In this document: positions 17,445 through 26,074 of the stretch, piece by piece
How positions within the stretch are numbered: position 1 is the stretch's first letter
Layout: the number at the start of each line of letters is the position of its first letter
NCBI GenBank assembly: GCA_945868805.1
Contig: CAMBMO010000015.1
Span: forward strand, 1 to 59,443
Source of the DNA: Singulisphaera sp. GP187
GTDB taxonomy: Bacteria; Planctomycetota; Phycisphaerae; Phycisphaerales; SM1A02
Direction of reading: 5' to 3'
Length of the DNA: 59,443 nt
Made by a program: the position numbers and the translations under genes
Notes under the pieces: generated by a model
What the model was told of the DNA's origin: nothing
Seen by the model: only the letters and a program-made list of their open reading frames with translations
Database searches by the model: none

Positions 17445-18845
17445 ATGTTCTCGCTACCATCAAGGTTCGTGACAACTGATCAAAACTCACCCAGCGGTCC
17501 CGCTGGACGGTCCCAGGACATTTTCGCTGCGGATCGGACTTTCGCTTCTCTTGGGCTCTCAGAACCGATTCTCCGAGCGCTCAGCGATCGCGGTTTTACC
17601 CACCCGACACAGATTCAGGCTGACCTGATCCCCATCGTTCTCGCCGGCAAGGACTGCCTCGGACAGGCAAAGACGGGGACGGGAAAGACTGCGGCATTTG
17701 GACTCCCCGCGTTGCAATTGCTCTCGAAGGATGCGCCGCTCTCTGTGCTCATTCTGGTTCCCACACGCGAGCTCGCCATTCAGGTCGCGAAGGAGATTCA
17801 CGATTTCGCCCGCCATACCGGTCACCATGTAGTGCCTATCTATGGCGGACAGCCGATTTCGACACAAGTGCAGAAACTTCAACGTGGACCCGCGATTATC
17901 GTTGGCACCCCGGGGAGGGTGATGGACATGCACGAACGCAGACTGCTCTCGTACGACCATGTGAAGTACGCGGTGCTCGATGAAGTCGACCGCATGCTCG
18001 ATATCGGATTCCGCGAAGACATTCGCCGAATCCTCGGGTCGATGAAGCACCATCCCCAGACGGTCTTCGTTTCCGCAACGATTTCACCAGATATTGAAAA
18101 GCTCGCTCGGCAGTATCTGCGGGACCCTGAAAAGATCGTCACTTCGGCACGCAGTCTGACGGTTTCGCAGGTGCGCCAGTCCTATTTCGCGGTCGAAAGA
18201 TGGGACAAGCGAAAGCTCCTCCTGCATCTGCTTCGCAAAGAAGAACCTGCTCTGACGCTCATCTTCTGTCGCATGAAGCGCACGGTCGACGAAGTCACTA
18301 TGTTCCTCTCGAAGAATGGCATCGATGCGCACCAAATGCATGGCGACATGTACCAAACCAAGCGCGACAAGGTGATGGTGAAATTGCGCGAAGGAGAATT
18401 GTCAGTGCTCGTGGCGAGCGATCTGGCCTCGCGTGGGTTGGATGTCGACGACATCAGCCATGTCATCAACTACGACCTTCCAGAGGACCCTGAGATTTAT
18501 GTGCATCGCATCGGACGCACCGCACGTGCGGGTCGAGAGGGCGTTGCTTGGAGCTTTGTTTGCCCAGATCAGGGCGACCTGTTGACCAGTATCGAGAGTC
18601 TCGCCAACATCGAGATTCCAGTTTCGACTTACGACGATTTCGTGCCTGGTGTAGTTCCCCAAGACATTCACGCGCAACGTGAACTCGACCAGGTCCGCAA
18701 GCAGAACTCGATGGAGTCGAAGTCTCGCAATCCGCTCGCCAACAAGCCCGATGCCACGGATGCACTTCGATTTCCCGGCGGGCTCGTGCCGACGCAGCCT
18801 CCACCGAAGCGTCTCGGCGGCCGGTTGACGTCCCGTCGTCGGTAA
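17445..18845 (+). CDS. DEAD-box type RNA helicase with DEVD motif II
   Basis: ATP-dependent RNA helicase of the DEAD-box superfamily, 466 residues. Q motif: FTHPTQIQ; motif I: AKTGTGKTAAF; Ia: PTRELAIQ; Ib: TPGRVMD; II: VLDEVDRMLD; III: VSATI; then LIFCRMKRTVDEV, ASDLASRGLDVDDISHVINY and HRIGRTARAG. Motif II is DEVD and III is SAT, so it is a catalytically complete variant. A C-terminal basic tail ends GGRLTSRRR. Start is uncertain: ATG 17445 is taken; the frame opens at 17418 and GTG 17469 is also possible. The stop overlaps the psuG start (TAATG). Likely roles are ribosome assembly or mRNA turnover. Confidence 0.9.
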   Translation: MFSLPSRFVTTDQNSPSGPAGRSQDIFAADRTFASLGLSEPILRALSDRGFTHPTQIQADLIPIVLAGKDCLGQAKTGTGKTAAFGLPALQLLSKDAPLSVLILVPTRELAIQVAKEIHDFARHTGHHVVPIYGGQPISTQVQKLQRGPAIIVGTPGRVMDMHERRLLSYDHVKYAVLDEVDRMLDIGFREDIRRILGSMKHHPQTVFVSATISPDIEKLARQYLRDPEKIVTSARSLTVSQVRQSYFAVERWDKRKLLLHLLRKEEPALTLIFCRMKRTVDEVTMFLSKNGIDAHQMHGDMYQTKRDKVMVKLREGELSVLVASDLASRGLDVDDISHVINYDLPEDPEIYVHRIGRTARAGREGVAWSFVCPDQGDLLTSIESLANIEIPVSTYDDFVPGVVPQDIHAQRELDQVRKQNSMESKSRNPLANKPDATDALRFPGGLVPTQPPPKRLGGRLTSRRR

Positions 18846-19894
18846 TGCCAGAGGCGCATCGGGTGATGATCTCCCCTGCAATGCGCGCGCAACTGCCTTG
18901 GAGCACGACCGACGAAATTACGGAAGCGCTGAGGGGGAATCGACCAGTTGTCGCGTTGGAGTCAACCGTGCTCACGCATGGTCTCCCGCGCGCACCGCGG
19001 ACGATGTCCGCGAAATTCACATCCGCGCACCCTTCTTGTGTTTCTCATTCTGGGATTTCTCATTCTGGGAATTCTGATCGACCCACGAATCTTGCGACGG
19101 CGACGGCGGTCGAGGCACAGGTGCGCGCGCACGGCGCGATTCCCGCGACCATCGCCGTGATTGACGGACAAATCCGAGTCGGGTTGACGAACACTCAGCT
19201 TGAGCAACTCTGCTCGAATCGCGACGCATCGAAAATTTCCACACGCGATTTGGGTTCGGCAATCGCGCGCAAGCGGACGGGTGGCACAACCGTCGCGTCA
19301 ACGACTGCGATCGCCAACTTGGCTGGAATCTCGGTCTTTGCGACTGGTGGAATCGGCGGAGTCCATCGCGGATGGGGGCAAACGCTGGATATCTCGGCGG
19401 ACTTGATGGCACTGGCAACGAACCCGACACTGGTCGTCTGTGCCGGGGCGAAGATTTTGCTCGATCTTCCGGCGACTCTTGAAGCACTCGAAACGCTCGG
19501 AGTCCCGATGATTGGGTTTCGAACCAAGTACCTTCCTCGATTCACCGTCCCCGCCGATGAGGCGATTCCACTGGCGGATTCGGTTGAGAGCGCTGTCGAA
19601 GTAGCCAGATTCATCGCGGCGCATTGGAGCATTGCGCCATCGTGCGGAGCACTTCTTGTTCAGGCATGTCCAGCAGAGTTCGCACTTCCCGCTGCTGAGA
19701 TCGAAGGCGCCTTGGCGATTGCGTTGGCCGACGCAGTCGCGCTCGGAATTCGTGGCGCAGCAACGACACCGTTCCTTCTCGAACGACTCGCCACAGCCGT
19801 CGAAGGAGGAATGGTGATCGAGGCGAATATCGCACTTTTGATGGCCAATGCAGCCCTTGCGGCGGATGTTGCAGTTGCTCTTTCAAACCCTTGA
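18845..19894 (+). CDS. psuG: Pseudouridine-5'-phosphate glycosidase with an internal insertion
   Basis: PsuG cleaves pseudouridine 5'-phosphate into uracil and ribose 5-phosphate. VVALESTVLTHGLPR (catalytic Glu), HGAIPATIAVIDGQIRVGLT, ARKRTGGTTVASTTAIA, FATGGIGGVHRGWGQTLDIS and VVCAGAKILLDL are the family motifs. At 349 residues it is about 40 longer than usual; the extra residues (about 52-80) interrupt the helix after THGLPR and contain SHSGISHSGNS from a perfect 15-bp direct duplication (19041-19070). The frame is open, so the protein may still work. No pseudouridine kinase (psuK) gene is adjacent. The start overlaps the helicase stop. Confidence 0.9.
   Translation: MPEAHRVMISPAMRAQLPWSTTDEITEALRGNRPVVALESTVLTHGLPRAPRTMSAKFTSAHPSCVSHSGISHSGNSDRPTNLATATAVEAQVRAHGAIPATIAVIDGQIRVGLTNTQLEQLCSNRDASKISTRDLGSAIARKRTGGTTVASTTAIANLAGISVFATGGIGGVHRGWGQTLDISADLMALATNPTLVVCAGAKILLDLPATLEALETLGVPMIGFRTKYLPRFTVPADEAIPLADSVESAVEVARFIAAHWSIAPSCGALLVQACPAEFALPAAEIEGALAIALADAVALGIRGAATTPFLLERLATAVEGGMVIEANIALLMANAALAADVAVALSNP
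19041..19070 (+). repeat. 15-bp perfect tandem duplication inside psuG
   Basis: tttctcattctggga occurs twice in a row (19041-19055, 19056-19070) within the segment where psuG has residues absent from the family. The period keeps the frame. Confidence 0.9.
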
Positions 19895-19919
19895 CATGAG
19901 AGTCCAATACTGCTCTACT
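19891..19919 (+). promoter_or_regulatory. Candidate promoter of rho
   Basis: TTGACA (19891-19896), 17 bases, TCTACT (19914-19919), 45 bp before the rho start codon. The first hexamer overlaps the psuG stop codon. The -10 is only four of six. Confidence 0.4.
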
Positions 19920-19963
19920 CGCCCTGTCGATGTGAAAGACATTTCGTCTCGGTCGACAAACTC

Positions 19964-21082
19964 ATGAATACAGTTCGAGGGATTCTCGAATGGGCCCCAG
20001 GCCCCGAGGGTCGAATAAGACAGTTCAATGATGGCTTGGTCGAAAGTCCAGACGACCCAGTGATGCCATCGGCTATGGGAAGCACATATGCGCTTCGCCC
20101 ATGCTCAAGTGTGCTCGCGGAAGTAGTCCAGGTCGAGACCAAAACCCGTCGCGGTCGCTTTCGGCGAAATGTGGTCGAGCGCGTTGTCGAGATCGAGGGA
20201 CTCGCCCCAGAACAATTCTCGGCACGCAAACAGTTCTCCGAACTCACCGCGCTTGACCCTGCGCCACGCCTGACGCTTGAGTACCCCGGATGCCCCCCTG
20301 CATGCCGATTGATCGATCTCTTCTGCCCGATTGGTTTCGGAACGCGCGGATTGATTGTTGCGCCTCCCAAGGCTGGCAAGACGATTCTCCTGCAGAATCT
20401 CGCGTATGGAATCAAACACAATCACCCAGATGTCGAATTGATCGCGCTTCTCATCGACGAAAGACCCGAAGAAGTCACCGACTTTAAGCGCAATGTGCCC
20501 GCTCAGGTGCTCGCATCGAGCAACGACCAAGATGTCGAACGCCACACGGCGCTCGGGATCCTGGCGATCGAGCGAGCGCGACGAATGGTCGAAGCTGGAC
20601 GGAATGTCGTCGTACTCCTTGATTCAATCACCCGCCTCGGCCGAGCGTTTAATAATTCTCGCAAGTACGGTTCGGGCGGTCGGACGATGTCAGGTGGCCT
20701 TGACTCTCGCGCCCTCGAAGTCCCCAAGCAACTCTTCGGCGCCGCCCGTCGAGCAGAAGAAGGCGGGTCGTTGACGATCATTGCCAGTTGCCTCGTCGAT
20801 ACTGGAAGCCGCGCCGACCAAATCATCTTCGAGGAGTTCAAGGGCACCGGGAACATGGAACTGATTTTGGATCGTTCGATTTCTGAGAAGCGACTCTTCC
20901 CCGCAATCAATCTCGCCGCAAGTGGAACTCGCAAGGAGCATCTTCTACTTTCCGAACATGAGTTGAAGACGATCACGGCTCTGCGCCGACGACTCATCTC
21001 AATGCCTGCGCATGTGCAAATCGAACAATTGCTCGCTGCACTCAAACGATTCCCGACCAACGAGGCGCTCGTCGGAAGCTGA
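19964..21082 (+). CDS. rho: Transcription termination factor Rho, short form
   Basis: Hexameric RNA-dependent ATPase that ends transcription. Residues 1-60 keep the cold-shock-like RNA-binding fold (VRGILEWAPGPEGRIRQ); the helical N-terminal Rho_N part is missing, giving 372 residues against about 420 in E. coli. Walker A is APPKAGKT, Walker B VVVLLDSITRLGRA, and LIDERPEEVTDFKR and the GGLDSRALEVPKQLFGAARR stretch are the Q/R-loop regions. The order after psuG and before MCE genes has no functional logic that I know of. Confidence 0.95.
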   Translation: MNTVRGILEWAPGPEGRIRQFNDGLVESPDDPVMPSAMGSTYALRPCSSVLAEVVQVETKTRRGRFRRNVVERVVEIEGLAPEQFSARKQFSELTALDPAPRLTLEYPGCPPACRLIDLFCPIGFGTRGLIVAPPKAGKTILLQNLAYGIKHNHPDVELIALLIDERPEEVTDFKRNVPAQVLASSNDQDVERHTALGILAIERARRMVEAGRNVVVLLDSITRLGRAFNNSRKYGSGGRTMSGGLDSRALEVPKQLFGAARRAEEGGSLTIIASCLVDTGSRADQIIFEEFKGTGNMELILDRSISEKRLFPAINLAASGTRKEHLLLSEHELKTITALRRRLISMPAHVQIEQLLAALKRFPTNEALVGS

Positions 21083-21135
21083 CCGAGCCAAGAGTGGCAA
21101 ATCCGCACACCCTCAGTCGCGGGTACCCTTGAATC

Positions 21136-22380
21136 ATGAATGGAAGTTCGATCAAAACTGGGTTCTTCTTGCTCACAGGGGTTGTGCTCTTTGCGCTCGT
21201 TGGCCTCACGCTTGCAAAACTCGATTTGTTCGCAAAGACAACTCCCTATGTCGTCGAGTTTCAGGTCACCGACGGCATCTCCGGGCTCACCGCCGGAACC
21301 GAGGTGCTCGTGGGAGGGCTCCAACGAGGACGCGTGGAGTCGATCGATCCCCAGATTGGCGATCAAGGACAACTCACCGCAATTCATGTCAATATTGCGA
21401 TGGACCCATCGCTCAAGATCTTTGCGGATGCCAAGGTCCTTCGAATGACATCTTTGCTTGGGACAACCTCGACTCTCAACTTCGTCGCTCTCGGATCAAC
21501 CGGCGAACCCGTCCCGCCTCACTTCCAGTTTCAGGCGCTCGCAAGTAGCGGAGTTCTGGCGGCGTTGCTCGGACCGTACAACGCGACGAAGGCGAATCAA
21601 ATCATCGATAACTTCGTCGAATTCAGCAAGTTCCTTGCAGATGTTCCAGCGGACTACCAGGCGAAAATCGTTCCGATGCTGGACAATGCAAGCACCGTCA
21701 TGGGCGAGGTTCGGACGGACTATGGTGATTGGAGGACGAAGATCGGCGGATCCCTGACCTCGGCGCAGTCATCCATGCAAAAACTCGACTCGAGCCTGGC
21801 GGATGTCCAGCAACTCTTGGTTCGAAATGGACCAAAGATCGACTCTTCGATCGCGAATCTCGATGCGGCAGCGCTCGCGGCAAGAGACGCACTCAATCAC
21901 CTGAATCAGGAGACGATTGGATTGCTCGATAGTGCGCTCCGCCACGCCGAGACGGCTGTTGATAGCTTCGGCAAGTCGATCGACATCGTCCACACTCTGC
22001 TCCTCGAACGATCTCCCGACATCACCGAGACGCTTTCCAATCTCCGCACGACAGCCGGACAACTCAAACTGGCATCGATGGAAATTCGGAGAAGCCCCTG
22101 GAAGATCCTCTATCAGCCGACGAGCGATCAGGTTGCGCACGAAAACCTCTACGAATCCGCGCGCAGTTTCGCCATGGCGGCGGGAGACTTGCGCGCAGCG
22201 GGCGATTCACTGCGACTGGTGATCGAGCGTGATCCCGGTCGATACGAGGCTGACATCAACTTCCGCGAAGCTGTCCAGACAATGGTTCTCGACGCCCTCG
22301 CGAAGTACGAGTTGGCTCAGCAGCAACTGAACAATGTGCTCATGGCGCCCGGACCCGCGGGCGAGTCGAAAGAGAAATAG
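21136..22380 (+). CDS. MCE/MlaD family protein
   Basis: Membrane-anchored lipid-transport type protein of 414 residues. One N-terminal membrane segment (TGFFLLTGVVLFALVGLTLA) is followed by an MCE domain (VEFQVTDGISGLTAGTEVLV, then GGLQRGRVESI; LLGTTSTLNFVALGS), then a long helical, coiled-coil-prone region (about 150-380). MCE proteins form hexameric rings that carry phospholipids between membranes of diderms. The usual ATPase and permease (mlaF, mlaE) are not beside it. A second MCE gene follows 3 bp downstream, so they probably assemble together. Confidence 0.85.
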   Translation: MNGSSIKTGFFLLTGVVLFALVGLTLAKLDLFAKTTPYVVEFQVTDGISGLTAGTEVLVGGLQRGRVESIDPQIGDQGQLTAIHVNIAMDPSLKIFADAKVLRMTSLLGTTSTLNFVALGSTGEPVPPHFQFQALASSGVLAALLGPYNATKANQIIDNFVEFSKFLADVPADYQAKIVPMLDNASTVMGEVRTDYGDWRTKIGGSLTSAQSSMQKLDSSLADVQQLLVRNGPKIDSSIANLDAAALAARDALNHLNQETIGLLDSALRHAETAVDSFGKSIDIVHTLLLERSPDITETLSNLRTTAGQLKLASMEIRRSPWKILYQPTSDQVAHENLYESARSFAMAAGDLRAAGDSLRLVIERDPGRYEADINFREAVQTMVLDALAKYELAQQQLNNVLMAPGPAGESKEK

Positions 22381-22383
22381 TTC

Positions 22384-23631
22384 GTGATCGCTCGGCGCAC
22401 GGTTCATCATGACATTCGGGTGGGAGCAATCGTCGTCGCGACCATTGCGATCGTCTTTTTAGGCGCCATCACCATTCCGAAATTGTTCGGACCACCGATG
22501 AACGATGTGACCGTCGAATTCCCATTCTCACAAGGCGTCGACGGTATCGGCGAGAACACGCCAATTTTCCTCGCTGGTCTCGAAATCGGACATGTTGTCG
22601 CAGTCGCATTCATCTCTGAGGCACCGAACTACCCCGCTCATTTCCGGGTTGATTGCTCAATCATTGCTTCGGTCTCGGTTCCCAGAACAGCCACGATACG
22701 GGTCAGCGAATCGGTCCTTGGCGCGGGCACCGCACTGATCGTGCAACTCCCTGTCGCTTCGGGCTCGAGTCGGGTCGGTCCGGATGATCATCTCATGGCA
22801 GCTCCGACTCAAACCACGATGGAAGTTCTTTTTGGAGAGATGCGCGCAAACGCCCTTTTGGCATCGATCAAATCGATTCGGGATCTCGACCTCAAGGACT
22901 CGATTCGCGATGGGGGGGAGCGATTCGCGACTTTGAAGGGCGACATCCACGCAGTGAATCTCGAAGTTCGCGCTGACTGGGATGCATGGCAACTGCAGGC
23001 CAACGCGATCGTGGATGGCTACGACTCTGCGCGCGTGCAGTTCGATGGGATCTACGCGCTCGTTGCCCCTGGGATGACGCTCGACCGCGAAAAGCTCGAG
23101 CCAGCCATTGATCGGATCCAGGCACACTTCTCAGAGAGCGTGGAAGTGATTTCGACGCTTCGCAAGAGGTGGCAAGAGCAGATACTCCCACCACTCTCGG
23201 ATCTCATCGATCGCTTGAAAAAGGACTGCGCGATCATCGAGCGCGACTACACCTTGGCCGTCGAGATGCTCAAGGACTCCACCGATGCATTCGCGGCGAG
23301 CAAGGCAGACTTGCAGATCGCTGGAGGGCAACTCGATCGATCTGTGCGCGAGATCACCCTCATGCCATGGACACTCCTCGGTGGTGCATTCGAGGGCAAG
23401 GGCGAGGCGGCGCAATTCACCATGATTGCGCGAGAACTCGTCCGTAGCACGGCGGAACTTCATATGTCGGTCATCGTTGCTCGTGAACTGATGAAAAACG
23501 ATCCCAAGCTCGCGGCTCGCTACCCCGAGTTGGTCGAACTGCTCAATCGGTGGATGGCTCAAGCAGCGGCATCCCAATCCGTTGCTGGAAAGGCAGTTCT
23601 GGACCGACTCATCGGATCCCCGACTCCCTGA
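22384..23631 (+). CDS. Second MCE/MlaD family protein
   Basis: A 415-residue paralogue of the preceding gene with the same plan: membrane segment near the N-terminus (VGAIVVATIAIVFLGAITI), MCE domain (VEFPFSQGVDGIGENTPIFL, then AGLEIGHVVAV; SESVLGAGTALIVQ) and a long helical C-terminal half. Start is GTG 22384, 3 bp after the previous stop. Sequence identity between the two is low, so they are probably two different subunits and not a recent duplication. Confidence 0.83.
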   Translation: MIARRTVHHDIRVGAIVVATIAIVFLGAITIPKLFGPPMNDVTVEFPFSQGVDGIGENTPIFLAGLEIGHVVAVAFISEAPNYPAHFRVDCSIIASVSVPRTATIRVSESVLGAGTALIVQLPVASGSSRVGPDDHLMAAPTQTTMEVLFGEMRANALLASIKSIRDLDLKDSIRDGGERFATLKGDIHAVNLEVRADWDAWQLQANAIVDGYDSARVQFDGIYALVAPGMTLDREKLEPAIDRIQAHFSESVEVISTLRKRWQEQILPPLSDLIDRLKKDCAIIERDYTLAVEMLKDSTDAFAASKADLQIAGGQLDRSVREITLMPWTLLGGAFEGKGEAAQFTMIARELVRSTAELHMSVIVARELMKNDPKLAARYPELVELLNRWMAQAAASQSVAGKAVLDRLIGSPTP

Positions 23632-23643
23632 CTCGAGCGTTCC

Positions 23644-24588
23644 ATGAGCCTGAAACAAGCTGGACTGCACGACGCGATTCGAATCGTGGATGAAAACGAT
23701 CCGCGCATCGAGCACTTCCGCGCCGTTCGCGATGCGGACCTTCGAGGACGAGATGGACTCTTCTGCGTCGAGAGCCCACGCGTCGTCCGACGATTTCTTC
23801 ACGCACTTCTCGCCCATCGTCGCGGAGCACCTGTCGCACCAACGGTGGTGCCACACTCGTTCTTCCTCACCGACGACAGCGCACTGTCGATGGCGCAGAT
23901 GCTGAATGAATTGCGCGACATGGCAGAGATCGCACCAGTGCCGCTCTATCTCGCGGACCACGGCTTGATGTCAAAGGTCTCCGGCTACAAGATGCACATG
24001 GGTGCGCTCGCGCTAGGAACGCGCCCCTCGGAGTCGACATTCGACCAACTCCTCTCGGTGCTCCCCCCCGCCGACAACCTCGTCGTCGCCGATGGCGTCG
24101 TGCTCACCGACAACATCGGCGCAATCTTTCGGAACTCCGGCTCATTCGGTCGCGCGGGCGTCTTGCTCGGCCAAGGGTCGTCCGATCCTCTCCACCGCAA
24201 GGTCATCCGCGTCTCGTCAGGCAGAGTGTTCTCGGTGCCGTGGGGAATTTCGACCGACTTTCACCGCGATCTCGCACGCCTCCGCGAGGACCATGGATTC
24301 GCGCTCATCGCCGCCGAAGACACACTGCGTGCCACGCCACTGGAAGATGTCCTTCAAATTCCCGCGGTTCAGAACGCACGCCGAGTCGCAGTGATCCTGG
24401 GATCCGAAGGGTCGGGAGTCTCCGCAGAAATCCGAGCGCTCTGCGATGCCACCGTGGTCATCCCGATGGCACCACCAAACGCGCTCATGGAATCATCGGA
24501 CCGTCCGAGTCTCAATGTCGCAATCGCGTCAGCCCTCTTCTTGCATCGACTGCGCTGCACCAGTCGCCATCCCGGCGCCAAGATTTGA
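23644..24588 (+). CDS. TrmH/SpoU-family RNA 2'-O-methyltransferase
   Basis: S-adenosylmethionine-dependent RNA ribose methyltransferase of 314 residues. Motif 1 is DNIGAIFRNSGSFG, motif 2 VILGSEGSGVSAEI and motif 3 VIPMAPPNALMESSDRPSLN followed by VAIASALFLHRL, forming the SPOUT knot. The N-terminal substrate-binding part begins VDENDPRIEHFRAVRD. Whether the target is 23S rRNA or tRNA cannot be told. The 3' end overlaps the convergent murA 3' end by 60 bp, so one of the two could end differently in vivo, though both frames are well conserved nearly to the end. Confidence 0.88.
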   Translation: MSLKQAGLHDAIRIVDENDPRIEHFRAVRDADLRGRDGLFCVESPRVVRRFLHALLAHRRGAPVAPTVVPHSFFLTDDSALSMAQMLNELRDMAEIAPVPLYLADHGLMSKVSGYKMHMGALALGTRPSESTFDQLLSVLPPADNLVVADGVVLTDNIGAIFRNSGSFGRAGVLLGQGSSDPLHRKVIRVSSGRVFSVPWGISTDFHRDLARLREDHGFALIAAEDTLRATPLEDVLQIPAVQNARRVAVILGSEGSGVSAEIRALCDATVVIPMAPPNALMESSDRPSLNVAIASALFLHRLRCTSRHPGAKI

Positions 24589-25893
24589 TGTCGCGTCCAC
24601 GCCGACTGGCCGATCGCTCACGCGTTCTATCTTTGCCCCAAGACTCCGCAAGGTTTCTTCCATTCGTTGATAACCGCGATCAAGGTGATAGACACGATTG
24701 ACCGTTGTTTCACCGTCGGCGACCAGGCCGGCGAGCACCAAGCTCGCTGACGCACGGAGGTCACTCGCCATCACTTCGGCTCCGACGAGGCGCGTGCCAC
24801 CCGAGATCACGACCGTCGGACCATGGCGCAGGAGTTGCGCTCCCATGCGCGACAATTCAGGGACATGCATGAATCGCTCTGGATAGATCTTCTCGGTAAT
24901 CACTGAATTGCCTTGCGCGTGACAGAGCAGTGCCATGAACTGCGCCTGCAGATCTGTCGGAAACCCAGGATGTGGCTGGGTCGTGATCACCGTTGGCTTC
25001 AACTGACGTTCGCTCGTAACTCGAACCGTGCAACATCGATCGTCGGCATCGGGGGTGATCTTGTGAATGTTGACTCCGATCAGTCCAAGTCGATCGACGA
25101 CCGCAAGAAGCGAATCGAATGGGAAATCGTCAATGATGATCTCTCCATTTGTGATTGCTGCGGCAATTGCATATGTTCCTGCGACGATTCTGTCGGGCAT
25201 CACACGGTGCTTGGTTCCCCCCAATTCGTCCACTCCATCGATCGTGATTCGAGGACCACCCGCGCCACGAATCTTCGCTCCCATCGAATTGAGAAGATCA
25301 GCGAGGTCCACGATCTCCGGCTCGCACGCCGCGCTCTCGATGACTGTCCGACCTTGCGCAAGCGTCGCTGCGCTCATCACATTTGCAGTTCCCAGCACGG
25401 TCGATCCGTACGGTCCTCCAAGAAAGACCGTCGCACCACGAAGTCGATCAGCACTCGCGTGGATGTTGCCATTGCGAAGTTCAATTTTCGCGCCAAGCTT
25501 CTCGAGTCCGCGCAGATGCAGGTCGACTGGGCGGTCGCCGAATGCGCAACCACCCGGCATCGAGATCACAGCCTTCTTCCGTCGAGCGAGCATCGGTCCA
25601 AGAATGGAGATCGACGCACGCATCGTGCGAACTTGTTCGTACGGCGCTTCGATCGCGTTCGGATCCTTGGTCTGCATGACAACTCGGTCGTCGCCAAGAT
25701 GAACATCGACCCCGAGCGTGTTGAGCAACTTTCGCATGTTGGCGATGTCTGCAAGAGTCGCGACATTCGTCAATGTGACTTCACAATCCGTCAGGAGTGA
25801 AGTCGCCATCAATGGGAGCGACGCATTCTTTGCTCCCTCAACTCGAATGCGTCCGGAGAGTCTTTGACCGCCTTGAATGACGAACTTGTCCAT
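24529..25893 (-). CDS. murA: UDP-N-acetylglucosamine 1-carboxyvinyltransferase
   Basis: First committed step of peptidoglycan synthesis, 454 residues from ATG 25893, which has a perfect AAGGAGG ribosome site. VEGAKNASLPLMATSLLTD, TMRASISILGPMLARRKKA, MPGGCAFGDRPVDLHLRGLE (with the active-site Cys that reacts with phosphoenolpyruvate and fosfomycin), PEIVDLADLLNSMGAKI, AGTYAIAAAI, PHPGFPTDLQAQ and DLRASASLVLAGLVA are family motifs. The retained Cys predicts fosfomycin sensitivity of the enzyme. A short non-conserved tail follows. Convergent overlap with the methyltransferase gene. Confidence 0.96.
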   Translation of the reverse strand: MDKFVIQGGQRLSGRIRVEGAKNASLPLMATSLLTDCEVTLTNVATLADIANMRKLLNTLGVDVHLGDDRVVMQTKDPNAIEAPYEQVRTMRASISILGPMLARRKKAVISMPGGCAFGDRPVDLHLRGLEKLGAKIELRNGNIHASADRLRGATVFLGGPYGSTVLGTANVMSAATLAQGRTVIESAACEPEIVDLADLLNSMGAKIRGAGGPRITIDGVDELGGTKHRVMPDRIVAGTYAIAAAITNGEIIIDDFPFDSLLAVVDRLGLIGVNIHKITPDADDRCCTVRVTSERQLKPTVITTQPHPGFPTDLQAQFMALLCHAQGNSVITEKIYPERFMHVPELSRMGAQLLRHGPTVVISGGTRLVGAEVMASDLRASASLVLAGLVADGETTVNRVYHLDRGYQRMEETLRSLGAKIERVSDRPVGVDATSNLGAGMATGAAQSMQEEG

Positions 25894-26074
25894 GGCGATC
25901 CTCCTTGATCGCGTCGTGCAATTGAGCGAACACCGCCCGTGGCGCACGGCGTGCCAGGGAAGCGCGATCGTGGCGAGAACACACGCCACTTCGGTCAACA
26001 TATTTCGGCGGTTCGACCCGCTCTGGCATACAAATCTCTCCAAGTTCCGTGGAACTCAATACGATTGCATTTCG

